Below are positions 9,662 to 23,400 of a stretch of DNA of 64,000 bases, in pieces. The position numbers and the translations under genes were made by a program. Source of the stretch: Leptasterias polaris (taxonomy: Eukaryota; Echinodermata; Asteroidea; Forcipulatida; Asteriidae). The notes beneath the pieces are model-generated. The model worked only from the letters and a program-made list of their open reading frames with translations, was not told where the DNA came from and searched no databases. The stretch spans positions 5,157,001-5,221,000 of the forward strand of contig JAZGTN010000015.1 of assembly GCA_037783415.1 (NCBI GenBank), given 5' to 3'. The first letter of the stretch is position 1, and every line of letters begins with the position of its first letter.

Positions 9662-10706
9662 AACAATATGTTCTAGACTAGGCAGAAATATCACTTTCTA
9701 ATTATGTACAAAGCTGTAAAGGAGAATTAAATATTACCGATGTAAGACATTGATGTGTACTCTCGAGTTTGCTTTAATGACACCTGTTTTAGTACAGTTA
9801 AAACAAGATTGCTGCGACTGTCCAAATTACAGGAATGTTGTTATAAGAGAACAGCAAAACAAAGAAACTCAAAGCAGAATTGAGATTCAGGACTTCAAAA
9901 TGTACTCTTTATAAGCAGAACCTCAATATAAGCAGTGCTTTTTGAAACTGTTGACTGTTGGCCAAGCAAAGCCTGGGTCGAGTTTGAACATGATCAATGA
10001 GCTGGGCTGGGGGAGCTACTCCCAGATTAGAAACGGAATTACAGGGAGGCACTACAAGAAAAAGAACTGTGGGGAAAAAAATTGCACACAAAATACCCGG
10101 ATTGTGGTTTAAGATTGCACACATCAGAAATTGATGCAATTAACTAATTATTACTTTGTAAAAGACCCACTTATTTCTTCCAAACCCAAATTAGACTACT
10201 CAAAATATCAAAATATTGATACATATGCCAAGGCCATTGTCAAAACCACTGCTTAGGAACAGGTGGCATGGGGGATTCCCCCTCCCCAAGTGTGTTTGTC
10301 CCCATTGGTAAATTAACATCAGCTGAAGGAAGGGTGATTCAAAAGAGGGTGTCGTCAGACAAAATTTCTACACAATTCACTGTGGGGGGGGGGGGGAATA
10401 CCAGCTTAGGCACCATGCACCGTTAAAGTTGTGTACCTAAAATGTATGTTTTCAAAAATTACTGATGGAGCCCAAACTGAAGCCGTGGTTTTCTAAAGGG
10501 GCTCAGAACTTTTAAATATAAATAATACACACCACTTCAAAAATAACAATCTGTAGAAAAAGAAAATAGATTTTTAACTCGAAAAAATCCCAAGACAAAT
10601 TTTCTTTGAATGATTAGAAAAAGATGACATTTACATCTGATGCAGTGTCAAGTTAACAGTTTGGATAAGTTCAGAACTATTCAGTGGAGGTTTTCCAGGC
10701 ACTTTC
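9662..10706. other. Intergenic / FUCA 3' region
   Basis: Between MRPS18A and the fucosidase (tail to tail). No gene recognised. A G-run lies at 10383-10395. No convincing AATAAA for the fucosidase was found on the minus strand in the first several hundred bases below 10707. Confidence 0.4.
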
Positions 10707-12158
10707 TCATTTGACTTTTTGTAACTTTAAGACCCACGCCCACTGGCATGGGATCAGAGCTGGGTTCAGCGCAGGCATAGTTATGAACATTCCAACTCCC
10801 TTGGGCCCCACCTTCCACTGAAGTTGGGTCTTCACTCCAAGCATCGATACTGTACTCAGTTTATTAGAGACTGGTGCTCCGAGAAACAGATGGTTGTCCA
10901 TTGGCCAGTCAAGAACTATGGCGTAGACCGACTCTACAAGTGCACCGTTCAGTTGTGAGGTGTACCATATGTCAGTGGTGTTGGTGTCGTTCTGTGCACG
11001 CCATGGTTTTGACTTGTAGATGGCCTCACCGTTTACTTTCAGCCAAGAGCCGACCTGCCGTAGTCGTTCCTCAAAGATTGGGATGATCCGCCCATCATGA
11101 GTTGGTCCAACATTTAAGAGCATGTTTCCTCCACAGCTTATTGTCTTGGCCATGGATTTAATCAGTTGGTATGTGTCTAAGAAGTCGGAGAGATGGACGT
11201 TTCGTCGATAGCCCCAAGATCCCTTGTCCACCGTCATCGCATTCTCCCACTTGTGTTTCTGCAAGGTGCCAGGGTTGTAGCGGTCATGACAAGTGAAGAA
11301 ACCACCATGCTGGCAGACGGTTCCATTTCCCCAGCGATCGTTAACAATAACTGTGTCTTTTACAGGGCTGCTGTTATACAGCCATGCCAGGAACCCTGTG
11401 CTGTTCCAGTACTCCCACCCCGTGATAACCTGAAATCCGTCTGACCAAATGATATCAGGCTCATAGTTGTTCACAAGCTCATGTAACATGGGTGTTGAGA
11501 TCTCCTCAGGATACAATCGTGTTGTGAACTTATTTGCCACGTCTTGAAGATACAGAGGATGATACCAGGCAAAGAGGGAGTGATACAGCCCAAAGTGAAT
11601 TTTGGTCGTGCGTTTACGGATTGCAGTCGCCATCTCCCCAACCAGATCTCTCTTTGGACCCACATCCATCGAGTTCCAGTTCCATGAATACTTAGATGGC
11701 CACATTGCATACCCCTCATGATGTTTACTGGTGAGCACAAAGTAACGAGCCCCTGAGGCTTCAACGATCTCTGCAAACTTGTCTGCCTCAAAGAGTTCCG
11801 CTCGGAATGTCTTGGCGAAATCGGCATATGTGAAGTCCGGAGGATAGTTCTGCTTCATGAAATTCACATACGCACCCACGCCGTTTGTCCAGTAACGCCA
11901 GAACCACTCTGAGCCGAAACTTGGTACGGAGTAGAGGCCCCAATGCATGAAGATCCCGAATTTGGATTCATCGTACCAGGCAGGAAGGGGTCTGGCATCT
12001 AAGGATTCCCAGTTGGGCTGATACTGCTGGTCTGCAGAATGGACAAGCAACACTTGGGAGAGTAAACTGCAGAAGAACAGTGCCAGGAATAACCGTGCCA
12101 GGAATAACCGTCTGGATTCCATTGAGGGCCACTGACACCGAGTCGGCATTTTGGACAT
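10707..12158 (-). CDS. FUCA1: Tissue-type alpha-L-fucosidase, GH29
   Basis: Lysosomal or secreted glycoside hydrolase that removes terminal alpha-L-fucose from glycoconjugates. The first in-frame ATG of the exon is 12158 (483 aa). Alternatives are 12149 and 12122. A signal peptide follows ([18 protein letters not shown]... to VHSADQQY). GH29 features in order: [80 protein letters not shown], and a C-terminal beta-sandwich with [11 protein letters not shown] and YAIVLDWP. The Asp of WSDG (codon 11441-11439) is the family nucleophile and is intact. Length matches animal FUCA1/FUCA2 (about 460-470 aa); which vertebrate paralogue it is closest to cannot be settled. The whole ORF is one exon, whereas vertebrate FUCA genes have several. 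A good acceptor (cttgtctttgcag|agtgcc, exon start 12247) implies a 5'UTR intron. A 15-bp tandem duplication (12081-12110) doubles RLFLA in the signal peptide. No neighbour suggests co-function. Confidence 0.95.
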   Translation of the reverse strand: MSKMPTRCQWPSMESRRLFLARLFLALFFCSLLSQVLLVHSADQQYQPNWESLDARPLPAWYDESKFGIFMHWGLYSVPSFGSEWFWRYWTNGVGAYVNFMKQNYPPDFTYADFAKTFRAELFEADKFAEIVEASGARYFVLTSKHHEGYAMWPSKYSWNWNSMDVGPKRDLVGEMATAIRKRTTKIHFGLYHSLFAWYHPLYLQDVANKFTTRLYPEEISTPMLHELVNNYEPDIIWSDGFQVITGWEYWNSTGFLAWLYNSSPVKDTVIVNDRWGNGTVCQHGGFFTCHDRYNPGTLQKHKWENAMTVDKGSWGYRRNVHLSDFLDTYQLIKSMAKTISCGGNMLLNVGPTHDGRIIPIFEERLRQVGSWLKVNGEAIYKSKPWRAQNDTNTTDIWYTSQLNGALVESVYAIVLDWPMDNHLFLGAPVSNKLSTVSMLGVKTQLQWKVGPKGVGMFITMPALNPALIPCQWAWVLKLQKVK

Positions 12159-12263
12159 TACTAAATTAAGCAAACAGCCTAGACTGTCACTTGATGAAGT
12201 TGTCTGTTGATGTCTTGAACAGTTCAGGGTCCCCACGTCTAGGCACTCTGCAAAGACAAGCAC

Positions 12264-12631
12264 AAAAGTAGAATATTATTCGAATACAGCATACACACAA
12301 GCTAACACTGTTAGCCTATATTATTCAATGAAAAATGTCACCAGTCATTGAACGATGTGACTGACTCTTTCTTTTGTTGATAAACAAAGTGCGCCGGTTG
12401 GCATGGACGGCCGAATGTTAGCAAAACATTCAATCGTGTTAAAAAATGTTGTGACAATTTTCAACATTTTCTGTAAAGATTCATGAACTGAAATACCTTC
12501 CATGATTGGTTGATTTGTTTCCAACAAATGCAACACTATTTTTGAATATTTGTGTAACACTGCTACACACTGTGGCAATCTGTTTTTGATTTGCAGTTAT
12601 GGCTTTCCATACTTTTCCAACCTGGGTTGGC
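12264..12631. other. Upstream region / 5'UTR intron of the fucosidase gene
   Basis: AT-rich sequence upstream of the 12247 splice acceptor on the minus strand. It must contain the intron and perhaps the first exon, but no donor could be fixed. A stretch at 12370-12430 (ttgataaacaaagtgcgccg, ggcatggacggccgaatgtt) recurs at 42728-42780, so part is dispersed repeat. Confidence 0.35.
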
Positions 12632-12789
12632 AAAAACTCGGGCTGAGACGTTGCAAAAGAAAGGTCTATTGTTTACTTGTTCACGCTTCAGTGAATCAAA
12701 GCTCACACCACAAAACTCGGGCTGAGACGTTGCAAAAGAAAGGTCTATTGTTTACTTGTTCACGCTTCAGTGAATCAAAGCTCACACCA
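12632..12789. repeat. 79-bp tandem duplication (two copies)
   Basis: The unit beginning aaactcgggctgagacgttg and ending tcaaagctcacaccac occurs at ~12632-12710 and ~12711-12789 with no difference seen. It lies between the divergently transcribed fucosidase and guanylyl cyclase genes. Confidence 0.85.
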
Positions 12790-13526
12790 CAACGTACGAC
12801 TCCTGTGGTGGTACGACTGGCCGTCTCAGTTGTAACCCGCCCCCAACGTCAAGCCCAAGCCAGCCAACAGGTTCCCTTCTGAGCCCAATCAATCATCTTT
12901 ACGAGTCGTTCAGGAACAAGGGACAAGCAAAGCTATAAAACTATAGTTGAAGCACGGGGTGAAGGATCTGGAACCTCATTAGTTATATATTTTTGGAAAA
13001 TGTTGCACTTTTCCCCATAACATTGCGCAGGTAGGCTTATGCCAGGTGATGCGCAACATCCTATAAACCATGAACCAAATAATCCTTAACAAATAAACAA
13101 ACACCGATCACCAACCAAAACAATCATCCAACACAAAACTTACAACGGAAGCCAAAATAAGCAACATCACTCCAGCGACTACAATCATTATGAAAACTGT
13201 TGCCCAACTTGGAATCGACCTAAATTTTAGTTGCCCCAACCAACTACAGTTGGACGGATACTCATCCCAACCATGGAGGAAGTATTCCTCCATGTCCCAA
13301 CTATAACTTGTTTGGCCGAACTAGACCTGTTGGGCCGATTCTAGGTGCGGGATATATAAAATACCCAGGGTCTGCTGCAACGTATGAGTTATCCATCCCC
13401 GGCCAACGACCACGTCGAACCTCAAATTATTTTCCATAAACCTTAATATCCGAAAATTATCAATCGAAATTATTTCCTTCTCCTTTATAGCTAGCAGGGG
13501 TTTGGTAACAACCAGGAAAGCGAAAA
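12790..13526. other. Intergenic region with small hairpins
   Basis: Between the fucosidase (minus) and the cyclase (plus). Contains the near-perfect hairpin ATGGAGGAAGTATTCCTCCA at ~13271-13290, flanked by further mirrored words (caaccaactacagttgg). No gene supported. Confidence 0.35.
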
Positions 13527-13916
13527 ATGTCAGAACATCTCAAGGCACCCACGTCACGATGTCGGGCCACTAATTGTTATGTCAACGAGCGATCATGCGT
13601 TTGTCCAAATGTTCCGCAAAAACAAAAAGCAAAAGCCATAGTCGACGGCGAGTTTGCATTTAGTGCTGATAGTCAAATATTATGGAATCGTGACAAGCTC
13701 CACGAAAGAATTGAATTGTTCAATGTTTTATTAGCCCAGGCCCAAACGGTAATTTCCGCTGTCGTTTTGGACGTCGTCAAATTTGTTTGCATTCAACAGC
13801 CAGATTGTCAGTTCGTTGTACACTGTATGTACTTGGTTTTACTGTACGGGGGTTGTTTTTTTAGGTGTGTGATATGGGAAAGCATTATGGTGGTTTTATA
13901 CAGTCAACTATGGTGA
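13527..13916 (+). CDS. Unidentified ORF, possible orphan exon
   Basis: ATG in a good context (gcgaaaaATGTCAG) opens 129 codons. The first ~100 are of mixed, protein-like composition (RCRATNCYVNERSCVCPNVP; DKLHERIELFNVLLAQAQTV; LDVVKFVCIQQPDCQFVVHC). The frame then turns hydrophobic around a possible donor (TACACT|GTATGT at ~13826). I do not recognise a family. It lies 600 bp upstream of the cyclase start on the same strand. It could be an unrelated small gene, an exon of a longer transcript, or chance. Confidence 0.2.
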   Translation: MSEHLKAPTSRCRATNCYVNERSCVCPNVPQKQKAKAIVDGEFAFSADSQILWNRDKLHERIELFNVLLAQAQTVISAVVLDVVKFVCIQQPDCQFVVHCMYLVLLYGGCFFRCVIWESIMVVLYSQLW

Positions 13917-14484
13917 ATTTCATTATGTTTTTCTTATGTGGCTTGCTGCAAAGTTGGAGAAGTTCAACCATGGTCTATTTTCTTCCTCCATGGTTCAACA
14001 CAATGACTTGTACAAACGATTTCCTAAGTTTGCAGAGACTAAAAAAGCTTTGATTAATTCTAAAGTAAATAAAATGATGAGTTTGTTGAAATCGACACCC
14101 ATAGTCTGTTCCTACTGACGGCCAACAATCAGCATTAGACACACAAAGATGAGGTTTAATATCAGTCGTCAAACCGTTGTGACTTACAAGCAAATATACA
14201 TTGTAGAATATCCCTTCGCAATCAGGGGATCCATGACGTTATCTTTGATGATAACAAGATTTTATGACAGGAAAAGGGATAGGATTACGCTCTCTTTCGT
14301 CTGACCTGTGCAGCCTGGACCTGTGAATGTACGTTTTGGGATAAAACATGAGCGCGTACGGTTGATGGATATACTGGGATGCCTCTTCGAGTTACAGAAA
14401 TGTTTCCACAACATTTCCCGCCATAACAAGGAATAGAGAAGTGATCCTGCCTGTTTGTCGTCATTACACTTGGTGCCTGGCAAG

Positions 14485-17400
14485 ATGAAAGCATCCCATG
14501 TGATGGGATTACGGCGTTATTACCTTATGCTGTCCGTCATTTCGCTGTGGATTACCAGAGCCGATTCGGGTGATTTCAAAATTGGACTTTTAGGCCCATG
14601 GGATGATACGGGGTCACACATTTACCCACTTCTTGGTTCAAGGACGGCCGGGGCCGTCCCCTTGGCCTTGGAACAAATCAAAGATGACGGGATTTTGGGT
14701 AACCATAACGTCACTTTCACATACCGCGATACCAAGTGCGAGACGCGACGAGCCAGCGGGTCGGCCGTGGACCTGCACCTGATGAACGGCGTGGATGCCT
14801 TCATAGGACTGCCTTGCTCTGAGCCATGTCGCAGCGTCCGGGACCTTACTGCGTATTGGAATAAACCGTTCGTGTCCTGGTTCTGTCCGAACACCAACAC
14901 CAATCCGTCCGACGACCAGTATCAGTCCTTCGCAAGAACATATGTACCATTTTCGCGTATCTCGGAGTTACCTTTGAGTTTGATGAATTATTTCGAATGG
15001 GATTCAGTATCGCTGGTGTTTGCAAAAAGCGACACGTGGGAGGTGCTAAAAGAAAAGGTCGTTTATGGCATGATCAACTCTGGGGTTGAGATTGCACAAA
15101 TACAGGAATATGATAAACCTCTGCTATTTGAAGCTGCGGTGTCAATTTTACAGGGCTTGAAGCTTGTTTCTCACGGTAAGCAAGTGTAATCTTTTACCGT
15201 ATCTCATTGCCTTTAATGACAGATAAACACTCGTATAGTTCATTTCAATTACTTGTTTTTAGTCATGATGAGGTTTTCAGTTTGTCAATTAAGCCAACCT
15301 GGCATTCACAAGAGGAAAACAATCTCCACACGCACTGGTTGTTTATAAAGGGGGTTATGTGTTTACTGCAAAAACTAGGGTGTTAAAATTGACACCAAAG
15401 GTGTTGTCAGTATTATAGAGATACCAAAAAGAATCAAAATTTACAAAAGGGTGTTAAAATAACACTAAGTTCTGCCAACACATTTACAATGGCGTAATTT
15501 TATCTCCATTATGGTGTTAATTTTGATTCTCTCTTGGGTATTTATATATGTGACAATGATGGTGTCAATTTTAACACCTCAGGTTTTGCAGTGTATACGA
15601 ACATGAAGTGAAAAGAACGAAATCATAATTATGTGCACGAAAACAAAATCTAATGCTAAGTATATATAGCTAAAAAATAATGCCTAGTTCGAATAATGAA
15701 TGGAAAAGACAGTAAGTGAATTTGAATACACGTTAGTGAAATTGAATATTGTTATAGCTGAAATTGTCCGAAAAGCCTACATTAAACCTCCATCTCATTG
15801 TCAAAACTTGTTTAAAATATCTCCTTCAGTGATATGGCTCGTTATCGGGGGAATAACAACCTTGGAAAGTGACGAACAGATTTTCATGCTGGCGGCAGAC
15901 TATTTAGGAATGGTGAACGGTGACCAGGTTTTCTTACGTCTTGAGCTCTATCCAGACCCCGGGTACGACACGCCCTGGTCGCCCGTAATTGTTCCCAAGA
16001 ATTTCACCAATACCGATCTGATGGAGCTCGGGGAAGACGCGATGCGAAGAGCTTTCGAATCCATGCTCATTGTTACTTACAGGTAATAAAACCATCCTCT
16101 TTATACATTATACTCCAAATACACTCTAAATACACTCTAAATACACTCTAAATACACTCTAAATACAATCCACATACACTCTGAATACACTCTGAATACA
16201 CTCTACTCTAGAACACTCTAGATACACTCTAGATACACACTAAATACTCCCGGTCTGTGTCACAAATAAATCAAGTATTTAAATGTAGTATGAATATTCA
16301 ATTCCTCCTTTGCATGTGTTTACATATATATATTTGTTTTATCTATTGTAAATGTACCTAGCCTGGCTTTGTGCCAGAATCCAGTGGCCATGATTGAAAT
16401 GTCTTTTGTAGTAAATTCAATAGCACCCTCGCCCAGGTCTCAGGCTCACAGTCCAGTAGATTAATTTGCATATTCTTTAAGGTAAGTTTAAATAAGAAAA
16501 GAGATTTGGTTTTGTGTGACGTGTGAGGGAACTGAATGCATGCAAAACAGTTTGAAATAGGGGTGGAGAGCAATTGAGTTTTGGTGGGATATATGAACTC
16601 GTTCCTTCTTAGAGCTTGTGGTGGATGGACACACCTTGTTTTGCGGTGCTTGTTTTTTTGTTTGTTTTTTGTTGTTGTTTTTTTTTATTACAAATCGAAG
16701 TGCCTGATAAAGGTATTGAAATCCAACCTGGAAAATGCTGCACCAGCTTTGCAAGCTCAAACATTTATTAGCTGCTGTAGGCTTCGAGCCTCATTTTACC
16801 AGCTTAGAAGGAAGACAGGTTGGACGACACATATTCAATCGTAAGTAAATTCTTTTAAATCAATTAATTATTTCAAGAAGTCTCTCATAGAAAAACCATT
16901 GTAGCTTGAATTACAAATCTTGGACAACTTGTGCGGAATAAGAAAGACAATTTGAAGTGTATACTTGGTAGTATCGTTGGATTTTTTTTGCATTGATCAA
17001 AAGAGAAAAGTTATCTCCTTATATGAAGTTTAGTGTAATTTAAAAGGTATTTGATTAATTGAATGTCGAAGTGTATCATGTGTTTTGTGGCCTAAATTAT
17101 GGCATAAGTTTGGCTAATGAAATTTTCAGATGGCCCGTACACCCGAATGAAGTACTGACGCTAGAGGGCAAGTTTCAGTGGTGGCCCCGCAGTTTGAAGT
17201 GAGTGGAAATCGTCGCAGGACGAAGTCGTGGATTTAGAGGTTAATCAAGGCAGGAACGCCGATTGTATGGTGAAGAAAGCTAGGTGTATAAAAACCCTTT
17301 CGCCTTGGTTATTTTAATATGAGGTGAATCCTCTACAGTGGAACACTAAAGTTAAACTTCGTGTTGAAGTAAAGTGTCAGTGATGATTATCTAGTAGTAA

Positions 17401-20400
17401 TAGTTTAAAGTTAATTTTGTTTGTGAACGAAAGTTCAAAACTGCTAATTCAAACGGAAGGACGAAGAAGTATATAACCCATTGTCGTTTTTCCTCAAACA
17501 GTGATTAGGTTTATTTTATAATATAACTGAATCACTATTTTTGGTATTGAATAGTCCATAGTGGAGTTATAATAAATAATTTAACCTTTTAGCCACCGGA
17601 CCGCCCAGCCGCCAAAAGCGATAAACCGTAACATGCGGTAGAAGGAAAAACTCACAAGCTTGTGTATTGCGATAAAACAAAAAAAGAACAGAAAAACACC
17701 CCAAAACATAAAAATAAAAATACATAGCCAGTTGGCCAAGTCAATGGCACTAGTTTATATAATAATTTTGAATTCACTCCTCTTCACAGATGACTTGTAA
17801 AGATGGTAACGCTAATGATGATGACATTTTGTAGCTTTCGCCAACAACACGCTCATTTGTAACCCCACAAAAATAAATTTCTTTCATCATGATACTATCA
17901 AAAACTAATGACTTAGCAATTAATCACTATGAGTATTTGATGCCAGATAAGGCTTCAAAAACTATTGTGTCATTTTAACCTTATGAACAATAGTCGCCAG
18001 AAAAATTCCCGGTAGCCGTTAACGAGAGGCAGTTATTGCTCCCTAGGGATTTATTACATTCGAATTGGAAGTAATACTGTTATTCAATGACAATATTTAC
18101 AAAATATACGAAAACTGTACATATGGCCTACATAATTAGCCTTTTAATTGGTGTCTTTTGAAAATTTGAACCACGGTTCTAGTAATTTACTGCAAGAGTC
18201 TTGGAAAACTAAACATCGTTTCAGCAAACTCGGGCGGTGCAGTGACTAGACGGTTAAGAACTTAATAATTTCAATATTTTGTCACCCAGTTGGGAACCAA
18301 AATTGGATTTGAAGGACGAAGAAGTATATATTAACCCATTGTCGTTTTTCCTCAAACAGTGATTAGGTTTATTTTATAATATAACTGAATCACTATTTTT
18401 GGTATTGAATAGTACATAGTGGAGTTTTAATAAATATTTTTAAGAACTTAATAATTTCAATATTTTGTCACCCAGTTGGGAACCAAAATTGAATTTGGAC
18501 CAGTTGTTCTAGTCGAACTTACCTCCAGCCTGAGACCTAATTAATTGTGGGAGTTATTGGTGTATATTGATGTATATTGCTGTATATTTTTTTTTAAGAA
18601 TAAATTAATAGAGTAAAGTGAGAAAATCTCTCTGAGTTTTATTCAGTGTATTGTGAAATATTAGAGGAGCTTAGGTTTGTTCTGACATTTATGGGGGCTT
18701 GTCCGGGAGACAAAACAAAAAGAACATTCCTTTGTACCGTGTTCTATCATACAGTGAATACTTCAAAATGCGTTTTGTGTTATATTGAATTAGAGGTAAA
18801 TATTATCTCCTGTTTTAAGAAACATTTGTTTTTGCAGTTTGATGTCTCCAATCTGTTTCGACTTGCGCACTAAGCTGGTACAACATAGTGTGCTGCTTTT
18901 GCTGCTTGCGTTTGTGCGCATAGGCGAGTCCCATCAGGTGTCCACACAGGTATTTAAGATGGATAAGTGGTTTGAGTTAGGTAAAGAGATTGGGTTGAGT
19001 GGTCAAGGATTGCTTGATTTTGTGAGAGAGAGAGGGTCAGCTAGAACTTAAGAGACAGGAGAAAGAAGTTCTAGAAATGCAGGTGAGGGTCAAGCAGTTA
19101 GAGGCTGAAGCAATTCAAAGTGAGGTAAGTCACCCAAGTAGTGGTAAGAAACATAAGACAACCGGTAGAATTCCTAAATTGCCCATTTTCAATGATGATA
19201 AAGATGATCTTGATGCCTACATACAGAGATTTGAAAGATATGCTATATCTGTAGGGTTGACCCGGAGTCCCTGTCAGAAGAGGTCTGACCCAATTCCGGG
19301 TCAGGAAACTAAAAAAAAAATAATATAATTATGGGATTTTGAATCAGATTCTGCGTCAATTTGATTCGGGTCAGTGTGGGATTCCCGGAAGCCATTCGGA
19401 CCCAGAATAGGTCCGACACCCTGTCATCTGGAATTCGGGTTAATTCTGAGCCGGAACTTTTAAGAGTGACAGCGTTTTAACTGTATAATGTAAGACTAGA
19501 AACTTCGAGAGGCTGAGTCAATCTGAGGAGGTTTATTAACAGTTATCTTGTTTCGATTCAGTGAAACATGAGAAATGTGGAATATTTACCTGAAAGTTGG
19601 TGATGGGAAGGTTCGAAAAGTACCACAAGTCGTCTGTCATAAAAAAAGAAAAGAAAAACAAAGATTTTTTTTCCCCATCTTTTCACGGTAACCATCTTGC
19701 AACAAACCGAGAATAAACCCCTTGCATATGACGCCAAAAACCCAAAACAGCTCACTCATTATTATAGGTCAATGAAGAGCTATCATTTGCTGAGAGTAGC
19801 AGCACTTTACACGAATGCACATTTTGATTTTTTTGACGTCAGCGATGGCGGCCAATGCAATAGGTCTATACAGTAAGATTCTTGAATTATCAATCAGAAA
19901 CGTTGACGCAACCGTAAGATTTTTTTTCCCCGCATATATTTGGGGGAATTTACAATTTTTGTTGTTGATATTACCCTGATGTGTCTTTTCTTTTAAAGAA
20001 ACTTTTCTTTTGTATTGATTGAACTTTAGACTACCTGATGATGGAAGAATCGAGAAACTTTTTGAACGTATCCCAGATGCACTAGCCGAGCCGCCTTTTT
20101 ATTATAAGATGCCGAACTATACCAAGGTATGGTCTTAAATTTTGAGGCAAGATTCTACCTTAAAGGGTGTGTATAACATTGGTATAAGAGTAAATATAAT
20201 ATGTAAATGTTCATAGATTTACACACAACGAATATGTATAAAGTTGGCCATGGTGGGAAACTCCCTTTGAAATAATTTTGCTAGAAATGCAATAGTTTTT
20301 GAGAAATGAGTAAACAATTGGTTTTGATATTGCAAGTCGAAACAAAAAATCTTGGCTGATCGCTGGCATTGACTATCCCCCATTCTTATAGCGGTGTTTG

Positions 20401-23400
20401 AACATGGAGGAAGAAAATTTTCTTCCTCCATGGTTTGAATCCGTGAAGCTGTATTTTGTCCCACCCAGGAGGTCGTTGAATAATTTATTGTGAGGCAGAG
20501 AGTCCTTGAAGGTTTTGCGCCAAATTTAGACGTCAGAAGCCAACAATTTTACGTTTGGCTTCACGCAATGTGTTCGCTTGACGACTCTTTTTCTCATCAA
20601 AGGCCAAGTTAAATCAAGTCGAGTAAAATAGACACGAGAGCTTCCGAGTAGGGCTGGAGCTCTGCCTTCAAGCTCGTTTAAAGGTTGATTAAGAAACGTT
20701 GGTTGTAAGTCAAAGGTATTATACAGGATTGGTAGAGCTGACAAAATAGTCGCAGACAGTGTTCATGTTTTGTGTGATCAACCATATACAATGAAATAAA
20801 CTGTGCAAATTTGAGCTTAATCGTTTTGTGAGTCAGGAGAAAATAGTGAAAAAACACGCACAATTTTTAGCATGTATAAACATCAGATTGTTCTTCATGT
20901 TGGTTGTAACAGCCGAAATCAGCTGTTGCGTTGCATTATGACTTCATTCCAGAGGGAAACATTTCACAGAAAAATTGTTTCAGTATGAACTTCATAATCA
21001 GTAAACTTTCAGACTAAAATTAAACAATTGTTTTTTTAAAAGTCCTAACCAATCCTGTAAAATACATTTACCCGTATGCATGACAGGATTAAGGAGTTAT
21101 CTGCCGAGTAAACAAACGAATACTGTATGTGGCGTACAATAAAACAATGTTATGAACATGAAGGCCGTGTCCGAATTAGCGGCTACGCTTGACTACCACC
21201 TCAATAATACCATGAGGTTTCCCTCAGCAACACCCCTTCGAGGCAACATTCCCTTTTCGAAACGACTGCTTGCAATGGGCACCGGTTTGGGCTCCGTCAG
21301 TTATTTTGAAAATGTGTGCTTTGGCGGAACGGGACTTCAAACATGCAGACGCATTCTAAGCCGGAGCCCGAACGCAAAGTCATGATTTCGAAACGGGCCT
21401 TAACATGGAACGACACAAATAGGCCTGATGTCTTCTTTCGAAATTGTACAAAAAGTCGAAACAATCTTTCGATGAACTTTCGACATCTAGAAAGTAGAAC
21501 AGGATATAAATGTCACGACTTCATACTTTTTATGCATTAAAAATTAACCGTTAATTTCTTTCATGATGTGGAATTTCTCTCGGTAATTTCGTAACTTGAT
21601 TTCCTGCTTACGGCTGTAGGTCAGCATCATGTCGGCGTTTCTTTACGATGCAGTCCTGCTCTGTGCCCATGCCGCTATTTATCAGCTAGACAGGCCTACG
21701 CACGGGAACATTGAGTCAAACTACACAAGACCAAATATCACATTCGAAGGTAGGCTAAATATCTCAATATATTTAGGCCTATGCTACTTTCGGGAAATTG
21801 CCTTTTTTCATGTAATAATACACGTTTGTGTGGGGTTAAACAAACCGAGTCCGCCGTGTGACGTCACTGTTTTGATTCCTAGGAGCTAAGGGCTTTTCGT
21901 GAAACTCGGCGTTTTTGCCCAGCGTAAAGCTGATCAAAAAGGTGTTATTGGGTTTTTTTGTTTTTTTAAAAACATTATTACACAATTTTTATTGAGTTCC
22001 ACTAATTTGTATGTAATCATTACGCACTCTTTTACATTTCTACAACGAAAAACCAATAATGTTATTTTCGTTCAAGTTGATCTTTAATAATCGATGTGAA
22101 CTTTTGCTCTTATGAATATATGCGAGAAAAAAGCGAATTCATTGTAAAACAAAGTCGAAGAAAATAGTCTATGACGATGAAGTTTATTTTTGTTAAATCG
22201 TTGGTAATTATTTCTTATACATCAAAAAAGGGTAAGACGAATGAATGTCTTCTGACATCACTAGTTCTTTAAAGGGTGTGCGTAACATCGGTAAGAGTAA
22301 AAGTATAAATGTTCACAGATTATTTTGCACACAACGTACATGGTGTAAAGTTGGTCATGGTGGGAAACTCCCTTTGAAAATTCTTTGCTTGAAATGCAAT
22401 AGTTTGAGAAATTAGTCAAACAATTGATTTTGAGTTCGCAAGTCCAAAACTCAATGTTTGAAAACAGTGAACAAATTTAATGTGAACAGGTTTGTTATTT
22501 CATGTCTATCATGTTGGGTCACATCAAGTGTGGATACTTGTCTTTGACAATTACCAATGTGGCACGTGTGCTTTAAGTGTCCAAGTGGTTAACCTTTACT
22601 CTAACCGCAGTTCGAAATCCACCCCGCTGTCGCTTTCTTCTCTCATTTCCCGTCTCCTCCTGACCAATCTAAGTCCTCGACCCATTTTTAATTTCTCGCA
22701 TCCTGCCGAGTCTGTTTGCCCAACTGTCTTTATTCTGTCTTCTGTGTCTTGAGTCCGTCTTTATATACGGGTACACTGCTAGTGGTTGACTCAACCGGGA
22801 GATCATTATTTACCAGATGTTTTCTCAAGTGGATAGCTGAAAACAGTTACATGGAAATACAGTCTATCAAGTAACGGTTGTTCTACCTGAGTCAATATCG
22901 TAAACTGCGAGGGATATTTGCCATGAAGATTGTCTGTATGTTGAATGTGTTTACTGGTTATTGCAGCTAAACTATTTATGATGTTTTTATTACAAACACG
23001 GCCCATGGCAGAGATGTCGAAGCAACTTTTTCGTAACTACAAAAACCACAGGGACTTTTGAATGTGTTATTTTTCTTCAAGAGTTGAAAGTATATTGTAA
23101 AGCAATACCTCTTACATACTGAATAATTTATTGTTTTGTAATGGTTTTTTATAACAGAAAGGGAAAACTAACAAGTGAATGATATTTTGCCCTTTTCGTG
23201 GAACTTTATTTTAGACCTATTACACTGTAACAATACGTGAACAAAATGCAGAAAGTTAGCAAAATCTGTGATAAAGATTTTCCTATACCCAACTGCATGG
23301 TGATGTAAGCAGACAGTGGTGTTTAGAAATTTGTTTTCTCTGCAAAGCAAACAATTGCATGGAATCAATCGCAAACAACAAACCTGACGTGGTATTTTTG

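Noticed and set aside
10874..11827. Open frames opposite or out of frame with the fucosidase
   Set aside because: Shadows of the strongly conserved GH29 coding frame.
12247..12263. Upstream extension of the fucosidase frame (codons before the first ATG)
   Set aside because: The frame begins at a GTG and runs through a strong 3' splice site (ttgcag|agtg), so those codons are probably intron.
16488..16844. Short frames on both strands at 16.5-16.8 kb
   Set aside because: Depend on T/A runs; no splice or domain support.
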